Positions 27,973 through 36,637 of a DNA stretch of 62,812 nt are shown piece after piece. The DNA is taken from positions 1-62,812 of the forward strand of contig CALVJL010000008.1 of NCBI GenBank assembly GCA_944332075.1, in the 5' to 3' direction. Both the position numbers and the translations under genes were made by a program. Within the stretch, counting starts at the first letter, position 1. Each line of letters begins with the position of its first letter. The notes beneath the pieces are model-generated. The model made no database searches, had not been told where the DNA came from, and was given only the letters and a program-made list of their open reading frames with translations. Source of the stretch: an uncultured Bacilli bacterium (GTDB taxonomy: Bacteria > Bacillota_I > Bacilli_A > RFN20 > CAG-449).

Positions 27973-28329
27973 TCAAGAAAGCAATGTACCTGCATAACCT
28001 GTTAATTCGTTATTAAGGTACTCATCATAAATTTCTTGATATTGGCTTTTAGTTAAATCTTCAATCGTATCAAGTTTGACGTGATAAGCAAAATAATCTT
28101 CATTGATATCTTCGCTATGAGAGAAGGAAGAAGTGACATAATAATAGACATCTTGTTCGTCATTAACCACTAAATAATTAATCACATGATAGGTTAATTT
28201 TTCACCTAAAAGCTCTTGATATTCAGCATCAAACATATCAAAGCCTTTTTGAATAAAAGCCTTTCCATTGCAGGAAGTAAGGGTCAATAACATTGCTAAA
28301 GGCAAAACTAATAATCTATTTTTCTTCAT
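27973..28329 (-). CDS. Small lipoprotein, unknown
   Basis: A 118-residue putative lipoprotein. The signal peptide [20 protein letters not shown] ends in the lipobox LTSC. The mature part is acidic and Tyr-rich with no family recognised. It overlaps the end of queH by 14 bases, so it is the last gene of the tsaE-queH operon; a link to tRNA modification is not implied. Confidence 0.7.
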   Translation of the reverse strand: MKKNRLLVLPLAMLLTLTSCNGKAFIQKGFDMFDAEYQELLGEKLTYHVINYLVVNDEQDVYYYVTSSFSHSEDINEDYFAYHVKLDTIEDLTKSQYQEIYDEYLNNELTGYAGTLLS

Positions 28330-28963
28330 CTTTTCTTTTCCTTTCTAGATACGAATAAACGCATCCGCAATAGAGCTGGTTATAAAGATTATATTCTTTT
28401 CTTAACTCAGTTGCTCGATCTATTCCTTGATGCTTTTTAAAATCGGAATAAAAATATTTAGTCTTATATTTTTTACTTAATTTTTCTCCGATATCATTAA
28501 GAATAAAAGAATCTTTTTGTCGAGAAATAGTCATCACAGTTGTAAAGTAATCATATCCGTGCTCATCGGCGTAGCGATAGGTTAAATCCATCCGCTTTTC
28601 ATAGCAAATTAAGCAGCGTTTTCCGCCTTCTTTTTCTAATGCATATGGTGCTAAAGATTTATTATATTCATCATTATCATAGATAAATTCGATTAATTCC
28701 ACATCTTGGTGATGTTCCTCATTAAAAATTTTTAAATATCTTTTTAATTCGCTAAGCCGGCGGTCATATTCTTCGCGCGGATAGATATTAGAATTAGCAT
28801 ATAATAATTTAACTTGAAAATAAGGCGTTAGAAATTCTAAAGGAAAACATGCGCATGGCGCGCAGCAAATATGTATTCCTAAAATTGGTTTTTTTCCGCT
28901 TTTTTTAATTTCTTCAATCTCATCGATTGATAAATCATAATAGAAAGTTTTTTTCTTATTCAT
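28316..28963 (-). CDS. queH: Epoxyqueuosine reductase QueH
   Basis: It reduces epoxyqueuosine to queuosine in tRNA, the last step of the pathway, replacing the B12-dependent QueG. The Cys motifs CCAPC (about residues 33-37) and CLICYEKR, which bind an iron-sulfur cluster and a metal in the family, are present. Start at the ATG at 28963 (MNKKKTF); the longer frame starts with a TTG. It overlaps the end of queA by 8 bases. Confidence 0.92.
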   Translation of the reverse strand: MNKKKTFYYDLSIDEIEEIKKSGKKPILGIHICCAPCACFPLEFLTPYFQVKLLYANSNIYPREEYDRRLSELKRYLKIFNEEHHQDVELIEFIYDNDEYNKSLAPYALEKEGGKRCLICYEKRMDLTYRYADEHGYDYFTTVMTISRQKDSFILNDIGEKLSKKYKTKYFYSDFKKHQGIDRATELRKEYNLYNQLYCGCVYSYLERKRKDEEK

Positions 28964-29993
28964 AGATAAACATGGCGTCGCCAAAGGAGAAGAAGCGATA
29001 TCTTTCCTTCACCGCGACATCATAAGCGTGTAAAATAAAATCTTTTCCCGCAAAAGCCGAAACAAGCATAATCAATGTTGATTTTGGTAAATGGAAATTA
29101 GTAATTAAAGCATCAATAGCTTCGTATTTATAGCCTGGATAAATAAAAATATCTGTCGATTCTTTAGTCTTTACAAATTGATGATATTTTTTATAAATAG
29201 CTTCCAAAGTTCTCGTTGAAGTCGTACCGACGGCGATAATTCTTCTGCCTTCTTTCTTAGCTAAATTCAAGCGATCTGCAACCTCTTGAGTCATTTCAAA
29301 CTCTTCTGAATGCATGTGGTGTTCAAGAATATTATTTGTCTTAACTGGACGGAAAGTACCTAAGCCGACATGTAAAGTAACATCGAGGACTTCGACACCT
29401 TTAGCCTTAATTTTTTCAAATAATTCATCAGTAAAATGGAATCCCGCGGTTGGAGCAGCAGCTGATCCTTCAATTTTCGCGTAGACGGTTTGATAACGAG
29501 AATTATCTTGGCATTGCTTATGGATATAAGGAGGCAATGGCATCTTACCTAATTTATCAAGAATTTCATAGAGGATTCCGTCATAATGGAGCTCCATTAC
29601 TCTGATACCTTCATCGCGGACTTCTACGCAGGTCATAGTTAATAAATCATCTTGGAAATGAATTAAAGTACCAACCTTAATCGTTTTAGCATTACCGCAT
29701 AAGCACTCATAAAGGTGATTACCTAAATCTTTAAGAAGCAAGACTTCAACATGAGCGTTAGTTTGGTCTTTCACACCATATAAACGAGCAGGAATAACTT
29801 TAGAATTATTTCTAACTAAAACATCGCCTGGACGTAAATAATCGATAATATCATAAAAATGTTTATGTTCAATCGTTTTTTCTTTTTTATTAAGAACCAT
29901 TAACCGCGAATGATCGCGAAGCTGAGATGGTTCTTGAGCGATTAATTCCTCATCAAGAGGAAAATCGAATTGTTCAAGAGAATAATCTTCCAT
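28956..29993 (-). CDS. queA: S-adenosylmethionine:tRNA ribosyltransferase-isomerase QueA
   Basis: It transfers the ribosyl moiety of SAM to preQ1 in tRNA and rearranges it to epoxyqueuosine. About 345 residues with the typical blocks [12 protein letters not shown]-like ([15 protein letters not shown]), [13 protein letters not shown] and [10 protein letters not shown]. Start at the ATG at 29993, with AAAGGA 7 bases upstream; an upstream TTG was rejected. It is separated from tgt by a single base. Confidence 0.96.
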   Translation of the reverse strand: MEDYSLEQFDFPLDEELIAQEPSQLRDHSRLMVLNKKEKTIEHKHFYDIIDYLRPGDVLVRNNSKVIPARLYGVKDQTNAHVEVLLLKDLGNHLYECLCGNAKTIKVGTLIHFQDDLLTMTCVEVRDEGIRVMELHYDGILYEILDKLGKMPLPPYIHKQCQDNSRYQTVYAKIEGSAAAPTAGFHFTDELFEKIKAKGVEVLDVTLHVGLGTFRPVKTNNILEHHMHSEEFEMTQEVADRLNLAKKEGRRIIAVGTTSTRTLEAIYKKYHQFVKTKESTDIFIYPGYKYEAIDALITNFHLPKSTLIMLVSAFAGKDFILHAYDVAVKERYRFFSFGDAMFIYE

Positions 29994-29994
29994 A

Positions 29995-31122
<1,128 letters not shown>

Positions 31123-32154
31123 TCACTCCTGAAAATTTCTAAAGTCTTCAATTTGCCAAGTTGGATCTGCACCTAGAGAAATATCGGCAAAAACACCTTG
31201 TTTATAAAGATAATGACCGACTTTAGCAATCATCGCGGCATTATCAGTCGTGCACCAAAGAGGTGGAATAACAACTTCGACATCTTTGTCTTTTAAGCGT
31301 CTAACAATCTCGCTTCTCAGATAAGAATTCGCGGAAACTCCGCCTGCTAAAACAACTTGTTTAATATTAAATTCATCGACAGCTGGTAAAGCTTTATCTA
31401 AAAGATAATTAACCGCATCTTCTTGGAAAGAACGCGCTAAATCAGCAACTTTTACTTCCCGGTGATTATTTCTTTCCTTTGTAACTAAATTAATAACCGC
31501 AGTCTTCATTCCTGAGAAAGAATAGTCATATTTCTTTTCGACATGCGGATGCGGAATATGATAGATATGCTCACCGTTTTTTGCTTCTCTATCGATAGAA
31601 ACACCGCCTGGATAAGGTAATCCGACAACTCTTGCCACTTTATCAAAAGCTTCGCCAATCGCATCATCTTCGGTTTCACCAATAATTTGGAAATCGAGAT
31701 GTTTTTTCATTAAAACCAGTTCAGTATTGCCGCCAGAAACTACAATAGCTAAGCAAGGGAATTTTAATTCGCTAACATATTCATTTGCATAGATATGTCC
31801 GCAGAGATGGTGAACCGGCACAAGAGGTTTATTATATGTTAAAGCAATCGTTTTAGCAGCCTGTAATCCGACATGTAAAGCTCCGATTAATCCAGGTCCG
31901 CGCGTTACTGCAACGCAAGTCAAATCATCTAAAGAAATATTAGCTTTTTCTAAAGCTTCTTTAATAACGATAGAAATATTTTCTACGTGCAAACGCGAAG
32001 CGATTTCCGGCATAACTCCACCGTATTTTTGATGGACGGCAATTTGGGTAGAAATAACATTGGCTAATAATTCTTGATTATTTTTTAATACTGCTACAGC
32101 TGTTTCATCACAGCTTGATTCAATAGCTAAGATCAATTCATCTTTCATAGACAT
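31123..32154 (-). CDS. tsaD: tRNA t6A synthesis protein TsaD
   Basis: The catalytic subunit that transfers threonylcarbamoyl to A37 of ANN-decoding tRNAs. Metal ligands H116 and H120 are in HHLCGH, and the ATPase-like segments SSCDETAVAVL and VVSGGNTELVL are present. About 343 residues. Start at the ATG at 32154, 9 bases from GGAG; a TTG lies just upstream. It overlaps rimI by 17 bases. Confidence 0.96.
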   Translation of the reverse strand: MSMKDELILAIESSCDETAVAVLKNNQELLANVISTQIAVHQKYGGVMPEIASRLHVENISIVIKEALEKANISLDDLTCVAVTRGPGLIGALHVGLQAAKTIALTYNKPLVPVHHLCGHIYANEYVSELKFPCLAIVVSGGNTELVLMKKHLDFQIIGETEDDAIGEAFDKVARVVGLPYPGGVSIDREAKNGEHIYHIPHPHVEKKYDYSFSGMKTAVINLVTKERNNHREVKVADLARSFQEDAVNYLLDKALPAVDEFNIKQVVLAGGVSANSYLRSEIVRRLKDKDVEVVIPPLWCTTDNAAMIAKVGHYLYKQGVFADISLGADPTWQIEDFRNFQE

Positions 32155-32587
32155 CACCAATACTCCTGATCATGATATAAGCATCTTCACCATCATCGTA
32201 ATAATGCTTTTTTTCACCTTGTTTTTTAAACTTTTCTTTTTCGTAAAGATTAATCGCGGCCACATTGCTCTCTCTAACCTCTAAATGCGTGAATAAGCAA
32301 TTAGCCTTATCAATAATTTTTAAAGCCTCTTTTAATAAAGAATGTCCGTATCCATGCCGCTGATACTCTTTTCTAATTGCGATTTTATTTATATCAGCAT
32401 CTTCAAATAATATCCAAAAATTAATATATCCAACTAATATATCTTCCTGATAAAGAAGCAATGTCGTGGAAAATTTATTTTCATTTAATTCATAGAGATA
32501 CTGCTGCTCATTCCAGCGATCGACAAATAATTCATTTTCTAATTCGACAATCGCTTTGACATCTTCAGATGAAGCTTTTCTAAACAT
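32138..32587 (-). CDS. rimI: GNAT acetyltransferase, RimI-like
   Basis: A 149-residue GNAT-fold N-acetyltransferase. The acetyl-CoA loop is in IRKEYQRHGYGHSLLKEAL and the C-terminal part has LHLEVRESN-like text (THLEVRESNVAAINLYEKEKF). It lies between tsaB and tsaD, as is common in Firmicutes, where it is annotated RimI. Its start (ATG at 32587) overlaps the tsaB stop (TGATG). Confidence 0.9.
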   Translation of the reverse strand: MFRKASSEDVKAIVELENELFVDRWNEQQYLYELNENKFSTTLLLYQEDILVGYINFWILFEDADINKIAIRKEYQRHGYGHSLLKEALKIIDKANCLFTHLEVRESNVAAINLYEKEKFKKQGEKKHYYDDGEDAYIMIRSIGDVYER

Positions 32588-33186
32588 CAATAATTCTCCT
32601 TGAGGTAACGCGGAGTTAATTTATCGACAATTTCATAACTTTCTTGATGTTCACCATTGGTAAATAATCCGCTTACTAAAGAAGGACGTTCGCTTTCTAA
32701 ACCTAAATAGGCAGCATCTCCGCGTAGATGATAACCTTTTTTAAGATAATCTTCTATTAACTTTTTCGCCTCATCATTACCGAGAACTTGATCTTCGACA
32801 AGAGTTTTACCATCGCTATAAATGCCGATATAACTTCTATTGCTCCGCGCATTCATTAAAGCGATATAGCTTTCACCATAATCACCCATAATTTGTAAAG
32901 ATGATAAAGGTGTCACCTTAATATTTCTAATCGCATAAAGAGTTTTAGCAATTGCTAAAGAAATTCTTACCCCGGTATAAGAACCCGGTCCAATACCTAT
33001 TACAGCTTCCGAAATATCTTTCATAGAAATTGAGCAGGCTTTCAAGGCTTTATCAATTTCGCTCATCATAAATTCCGATTGTCTTTTAAAGCAATCTTTT
33101 TGATAGGAATAGATTAACTTTCCATCAAGAGAAATTCCGACAGAGAGATAAATATCCGAACTATCTAGATAAAGTTTATAATTCAT
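32587..33186 (-). CDS. tsaB: tRNA t6A synthesis scaffold TsaB
   Basis: A catalytically inactive paralogue of TsaD that forms the TsaBDE complex. 199 residues with an ASKHA fold; the segment IGIGPGSYTGVRISLAIAKTL is typical. It overlaps tsaE by 11 bases. Confidence 0.93.
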   Translation of the reverse strand: MNYKLYLDSSDIYLSVGISLDGKLIYSYQKDCFKRQSEFMMSEIDKALKACSISMKDISEAVIGIGPGSYTGVRISLAIAKTLYAIRNIKVTPLSSLQIMGDYGESYIALMNARSNRSYIGIYSDGKTLVEDQVLGNDEAKKLIEDYLKKGYHLRGDAAYLGLESERPSLVSGLFTNGEHQESYEIVDKLTPRYLKENY

Positions 33187-33646
33187 CTTTAATCTCCTTT
33201 AAACGATCAAATACCCGTTGATATTTAATGTAATCCGATTGGAAAGAAATTTCTCTTTCCTTTTCCGAAACAATTTTAATAGAAACCTCCAGAGGTTCAA
33301 AAATCATCTCTTGAATAAACTTTGGCCATTCAATCACGGCAATTCCGTCACCTTCAATGACCTCTTCAAGTCCGATATCAGTATTGACATGGTCTTCTAA
33401 ACGATAGGCATCAATATGGTAAAGAGGTAATTTTCCATTAAAATAGCACTTAAGAATATTAAAAGTCGGACTATTAATATTTCCTTTAATGCCTAATCCG
33501 CGCCCTAGGCCCTGAACAAATGTTGTTTTGCCCGCGCCTAAGTCACCATCAAGAGTCAGGACATCGCCTTTTTCTAAAGCAGAAGCTAATTTATTTGCTA
33601 ATAACTGTGTTTTATCAGCAGAATTTGTAATAAATTTAATAATCAT
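33176..33646 (-). CDS. tsaE: tRNA t6A synthesis ATPase TsaE
   Basis: A P-loop ATPase needed to cycle the TsaBDE complex. Walker A GDLGAGKTT is at 34-42 and the segment NSPTFNILK follows. 156 residues. First gene of the operon tsaE-tsaB-rimI-tsaD-tgt-queA-queH, with an extended -10 promoter just upstream. Confidence 0.95.
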   Translation of the reverse strand: MIIKFITNSADKTQLLANKLASALEKGDVLTLDGDLGAGKTTFVQGLGRGLGIKGNINSPTFNILKCYFNGKLPLYHIDAYRLEDHVNTDIGLEEVIEGDGIAVIEWPKFIQEMIFEPLEVSIKIVSEKEREISFQSDYIKYQRVFDRLKEIKDEL

Positions 33647-33662
33647 GTTATCACCGATAGAA

Positions 33663-33671
33663 AGTATACCA
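33663..33671 (-). promoter_or_regulatory. Extended -10 promoter of the tsaE operon
   Basis: TGGTATACT (TGn plus TATACT) lies 17 bases before the tsaE start on the minus strand. No -35 box of quality is present, as expected for an extended -10 promoter. The leader would be about 10 nt. Confidence 0.5.
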
Positions 33672-33816
33672 CGCGAAAAGAAAAAAACATTAACCTTTGC
33701 TAGAAACTATCAAACTTTTTTCATTAAATTAGACATTTTGTTTAATTTTTTTAAAAAATTAAAAATTAATGACGTATTCTGCATTTTGCCATATGGTCAA
33801 AAAATATATCTCGGAG

Positions 33817-33822
33817 TATAAT
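33817..33822 (+). promoter_or_regulatory. -10 box of the FNR gene
   Basis: A perfect TATAAT lies 36 bases before the plus-strand reductase gene. The best -35 candidate at 17-base spacing (TGGTCA) is weak. A ribosome site AAAGGAGA follows at about 33842. Confidence 0.5.
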
Positions 33823-33857
33823 AATTAAAACAAGCCATATAAAAGGAGACACAAAAA

Positions 33858-34805
33858 ATGGAAGATATCATCATCATCGGAGGTGGACCTGTCGGACTTT
33901 ATGCCGCGACTCTCGCCTCCCTTCACACCCTTAAAGGAATTCTTCTTGAAGGGATGGATACTTTAGGAGGTCAGTTAACTTCTCTTTATCCAGAAAAAGA
34001 TATTATCGACTTACCAGGTATTAACAGAGTCCGCGCGGGAGACTATATCAAAGACTTAATCGCTCAGACGATGAATAAGCCAAATCACTTTGATTTACAC
34101 GTTCACGAAGAAGTAAAAGAAGTTAAAGCTATTGAAAACGGCTATGAGGTCGTCACCAATAAAGCTTCTTATCAAACCCGTTTCATCTTAATCACCACCG
34201 GAATGGGAAAATTCACTCCGCGGAAGATCAATCTTCCTAACGAAGATGAGTTCTCTAACATCTACTATTCCGTACCGAGCAAAGAAAATTTTATCAACAA
34301 GCGAGTTGCTGTCCTCGGAGGAGGAGATTCGGCTGTCGATGTCGCTAATATGCTTAGCGATGTCGCCTTAGAAGTATCAATTGTTCACCGCAGAAACGAT
34401 TTCCGGGCGCAAGCACATTCTGTTGACTTACTAAAAGAAAAACGCGTCAAAATCTATAAACCTTATTTAATAAAATCACTTGAAGGAACAGATGGTAAAG
34501 TTAATAAACTAACAATCTCCCACCTTGAAGTAGAAAGAGATGATGTCTTACCAGTCGACGCGATTATCGTTCAATACGGAATTACCTCATCACCATCAAT
34601 TTTCCCAGTTAAAACTAACAAACTCGGAATCGAGGTTAACAATTTCTTTGAAACTTCATTACCGAATGTCTATGCGATCGGCAATAGCTGCTACTATGAA
34701 GGCAAAGTTAAAAACCTCACCTGCGGCTTTGGAGAAGCAGTTATCGCAATTACTAAAATTGATCAATTGCTCAATCCGACAAAGAACATTCCAGTCCATT
34801 TCTAA
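33858..34805 (+). CDS. Ferredoxin-NADP reductase, thioredoxin-reductase-like
   Basis: A 315-residue flavoprotein like YumC, moving electrons between NADPH and ferredoxin or flavodoxin. The FAD motif is IIGGGPVGLYAA (about 6-17) and the NADPH motif LGGGDSAVD (153-161). The CxxC redox centre of thioredoxin reductase is absent (the expected place reads YYSVPSKENF), which supports the FNR assignment. One of few plus-strand genes, monocistronic, with its own promoter and a UUCG-loop terminator. Confidence 0.9.
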   Translation: MEDIIIIGGGPVGLYAATLASLHTLKGILLEGMDTLGGQLTSLYPEKDIIDLPGINRVRAGDYIKDLIAQTMNKPNHFDLHVHEEVKEVKAIENGYEVVTNKASYQTRFILITTGMGKFTPRKINLPNEDEFSNIYYSVPSKENFINKRVAVLGGGDSAVDVANMLSDVALEVSIVHRRNDFRAQAHSVDLLKEKRVKIYKPYLIKSLEGTDGKVNKLTISHLEVERDDVLPVDAIIVQYGITSSPSIFPVKTNKLGIEVNNFFETSLPNVYAIGNSCYYEGKVKNLTCGFGEAVIAITKIDQLLNPTKNIPVHF

Positions 34806-34828
34806 GATCTCTTCGGAGATCTTTTTTT
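34804..34828 (+). terminator. Terminator of the FNR gene
   Basis: AAGATCTC and GAGATCTT form an 8-bp stem closed by a stable TTCG tetraloop and followed by a T-run. It starts at the stop codon. Confidence 0.92.
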
Positions 34829-34831
34829 ATT

Positions 34832-34855
34832 AAAAAAGAGGCTACTAGCCTCTTT
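34832..34855 (-). terminator. Terminator of the Ntdp-like gene
   Basis: AAAGAGGC and GCCTCTTT form an 8-bp stem with a 5-nt loop and a T-run on the minus strand. The stem includes the first bases of the stop codon at 34854-34856. It stands back to back with the FNR terminator. Confidence 0.85.
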
Positions 34856-35405
34856 AATAAATTTCATCCTGTTCACGTTTTATTTTATAAAATTCATCGA
34901 TATATTCATGAATTTTCTTATCATCAAACGGGAATTCATTTTTCTCCATCATCGCTTTAACTCTTTGAAACTCGTGGTTGACAATTAAGTCAATTGAATC
35001 AGGATATTGATATTTATCCTTATGGAAAAGATATTCTTTCCTATCGAGTTCCATAATATCGCCGGTTGGGAATAATTTTAAATCCAAATCGTAATCGATA
35101 TATTCAATTAAGTGATGCTCGATAAGCGATGGAGAAGCGATGTTGCAGTAATAGCAAATATTTTTACCGCGAATCATCGCGATGACATTAAACCATCTCT
35201 TTAAAGAAAATATTGAAACCGCGGGTTCTTTGGTATACCAAATACGTCCGTCGCATTCAACTACTCTTGATGAAGATGAACCAGTGATAACATAGTCATC
35301 ATTAATATCAATAACCATCATATTATCCCAAGTTCGATGCAGAGATCCATCGTGTTTATAAGACTGAATCCGCACCCACTTACCAATTGCTAATTCGCTT
35401 TCCAT
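34854..35405 (-). CDS. DUF402 nucleoside tri/diphosphatase (Ntdp-like)
   Basis: About 183 residues, matching the DUF402 family represented by staphylococcal Ntdp, which hydrolyses nucleoside tri- and diphosphates. Family-typical segments are RIQSYKHDGSLHRTW, RIWYTKEPAVSIF, WFNVIAMIRG and YYCNIASPSLIE, with an acidic YIDYDLDLKLF metal-site region. The ATG at 35405 was chosen; a GTG at 35414 that overlaps the upstream stop (GTGA) is a real alternative. Confidence 0.88.
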   Translation of the reverse strand: MESELAIGKWVRIQSYKHDGSLHRTWDNMMVIDINDDYVITGSSSSRVVECDGRIWYTKEPAVSIFSLKRWFNVIAMIRGKNICYYCNIASPSLIEHHLIEYIDYDLDLKLFPTGDIMELDRKEYLFHKDKYQYPDSIDLIVNHEFQRVKAMMEKNEFPFDDKKIHEYIDEFYKIKREQDEIY

Positions 35406-35410
35406 GGTAA

Positions 35411-36529
35411 TCACTTCGCTTCTAAGGCTTTAACGATTTCAACCATCTTTCTAGCATCGGAAGGATATTGTTCGACAAGCTTTTCTTCAAGGTGGTGATC
35501 AACGCTGATAACCATCATCTCATCGCTATAAGAGAAGAGGAAAATAGTTCTTTGATTATTGAAAACGAGGAAGAAATCATAGAGATTATCATTAATTTCC
35601 ATCTTTTCAATTGCCGTGCAAACTTTTTTATTTAAGATTTTTTCATTACCTTTTTCGCTATAGACGACAAATCGTTCAGATAAAGGTGTATTAACAACCT
35701 CTAAACCCTCAACATTTGTTGGGGCATCATTACCTTTACCTTTAAGATAAACGACTAAGCGTCCATCATTAATATAACTTTTTTCTAAGAATACGGCTTT
35801 ACCATAGAAAACTAAAGCTAAGATATTTTTTCCTTTTTCATTTACTTCTTTAGTCTTAATTGAACCATCACCGGCTAAGAAATCAATTCCCAGTAATTTA
35901 CCTTTAACTAAATCTCTTCCAGCTACGCTATCAACATCTTTAAAAATATCTAAAGAGAGTAAATAAGATGGATCAAGTTTAACGTTATAATCAAAGACTA
36001 CATCGCTAAAAGCTTCATCATCATAAGCATAGGAATCAGTGAAAGAAAAATAATCATTAAGAATTTCGTTGGCTTTCGCTGTTATCTTCTTTTGATTCTT
36101 TTTAGAGAATACTGTTGTTAAAACAAAATAAAGAACAACTCCGCCAATTAAGATAAAGATATAAGCATTACCAATTACTGAGCTAAGAGCGACCGATCCG
36201 ATGAAAATGATGGCTACAACAATTAATAAAATAATATTAATGCGCCTTGATTGCTTATATTCAACATTGAAAGCATCAACTTTTTTGTTATAGTTTTCCA
36301 TCTCTTCGCTAACTGAGGAAATATGTCTAGCTTTTACTGGCTTTAAAAATTCATTTTTAACCTCTTCAGAGGTTGCTTCTTCAGTTTTTTCTTCTTTGAC
36401 TTCAGCTACTTGGCTTGTTTCTTCTTTGTTTTCAACAGGCTCTGCAGTTGTTTCTGGATTTTTTACTTCCGGAGTTTGAGGATTTTCACTTTCTTTTTCC
36501 GGAACATTTTTATTTAATTCATCACTCAT
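35411..36529 (-). CDS. DUF3137-like membrane protein with acidic N-terminus
   Basis: A 372-residue protein. The first roughly 60 residues are Glu/Pro/Thr-rich and probably disordered. Two membrane segments follow (about 98-142), and then a C-terminal domain in which GRDLVKGKLLGIDF and LSERFVVYSEKGNEKIL resemble DUF3137 proteins. The function is unknown. A promoter lies upstream and the Ntdp-like gene overlaps its end. Confidence 0.7.
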   Translation of the reverse strand: MSDELNKNVPEKESENPQTPEVKNPETTAEPVENKEETSQVAEVKEEKTEEATSEEVKNEFLKPVKARHISSVSEEMENYNKKVDAFNVEYKQSRRINIILLIVVAIIFIGSVALSSVIGNAYIFILIGGVVLYFVLTTVFSKKNQKKITAKANEILNDYFSFTDSYAYDDEAFSDVVFDYNVKLDPSYLLSLDIFKDVDSVAGRDLVKGKLLGIDFLAGDGSIKTKEVNEKGKNILALVFYGKAVFLEKSYINDGRLVVYLKGKGNDAPTNVEGLEVVNTPLSERFVVYSEKGNEKILNKKVCTAIEKMEINDNLYDFFLVFNNQRTIFLFSYSDEMMVISVDHHLEEKLVEQYPSDARKMVEIVKALEAK

Positions 36530-36559
36530 TTGTCATACCTCATTTAACACTTTAATGAT

Positions 36560-36588
36560 ATTATATCGGTTAATCTTCTTAAAATAAA
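36560..36588 (-). promoter_or_regulatory. Promoter of the DUF3137-Ntdp operon
   Basis: A perfect TATAAT (36560-36565) with TTTATT 17 bases upstream on the minus strand. The start codon follows about 30 bases downstream. Confidence 0.55.
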
Positions 36589-36605
36589 CCTTAATTATTT
36601 AGATT

Positions 36606-36632
36606 AAAAAAAGAGGTTAGATAACTAACCTC
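36606..36632 (-). terminator. Terminator of the acidic membrane-protein gene
   Basis: GAGGTTAG and CTAACCTC form a perfect 8-bp stem around ATAA, followed by seven T on the minus strand, just after the stop at 36638. Confidence 0.9.
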
Positions 36633-36637
36633 CTAAA

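Noticed and set aside
34460-34833. Thioredoxin reductase as identity of the plus-strand flavoprotein
   Set aside because: The CxxC active site is missing, so a YumC-like ferredoxin-NADP reductase fits better.
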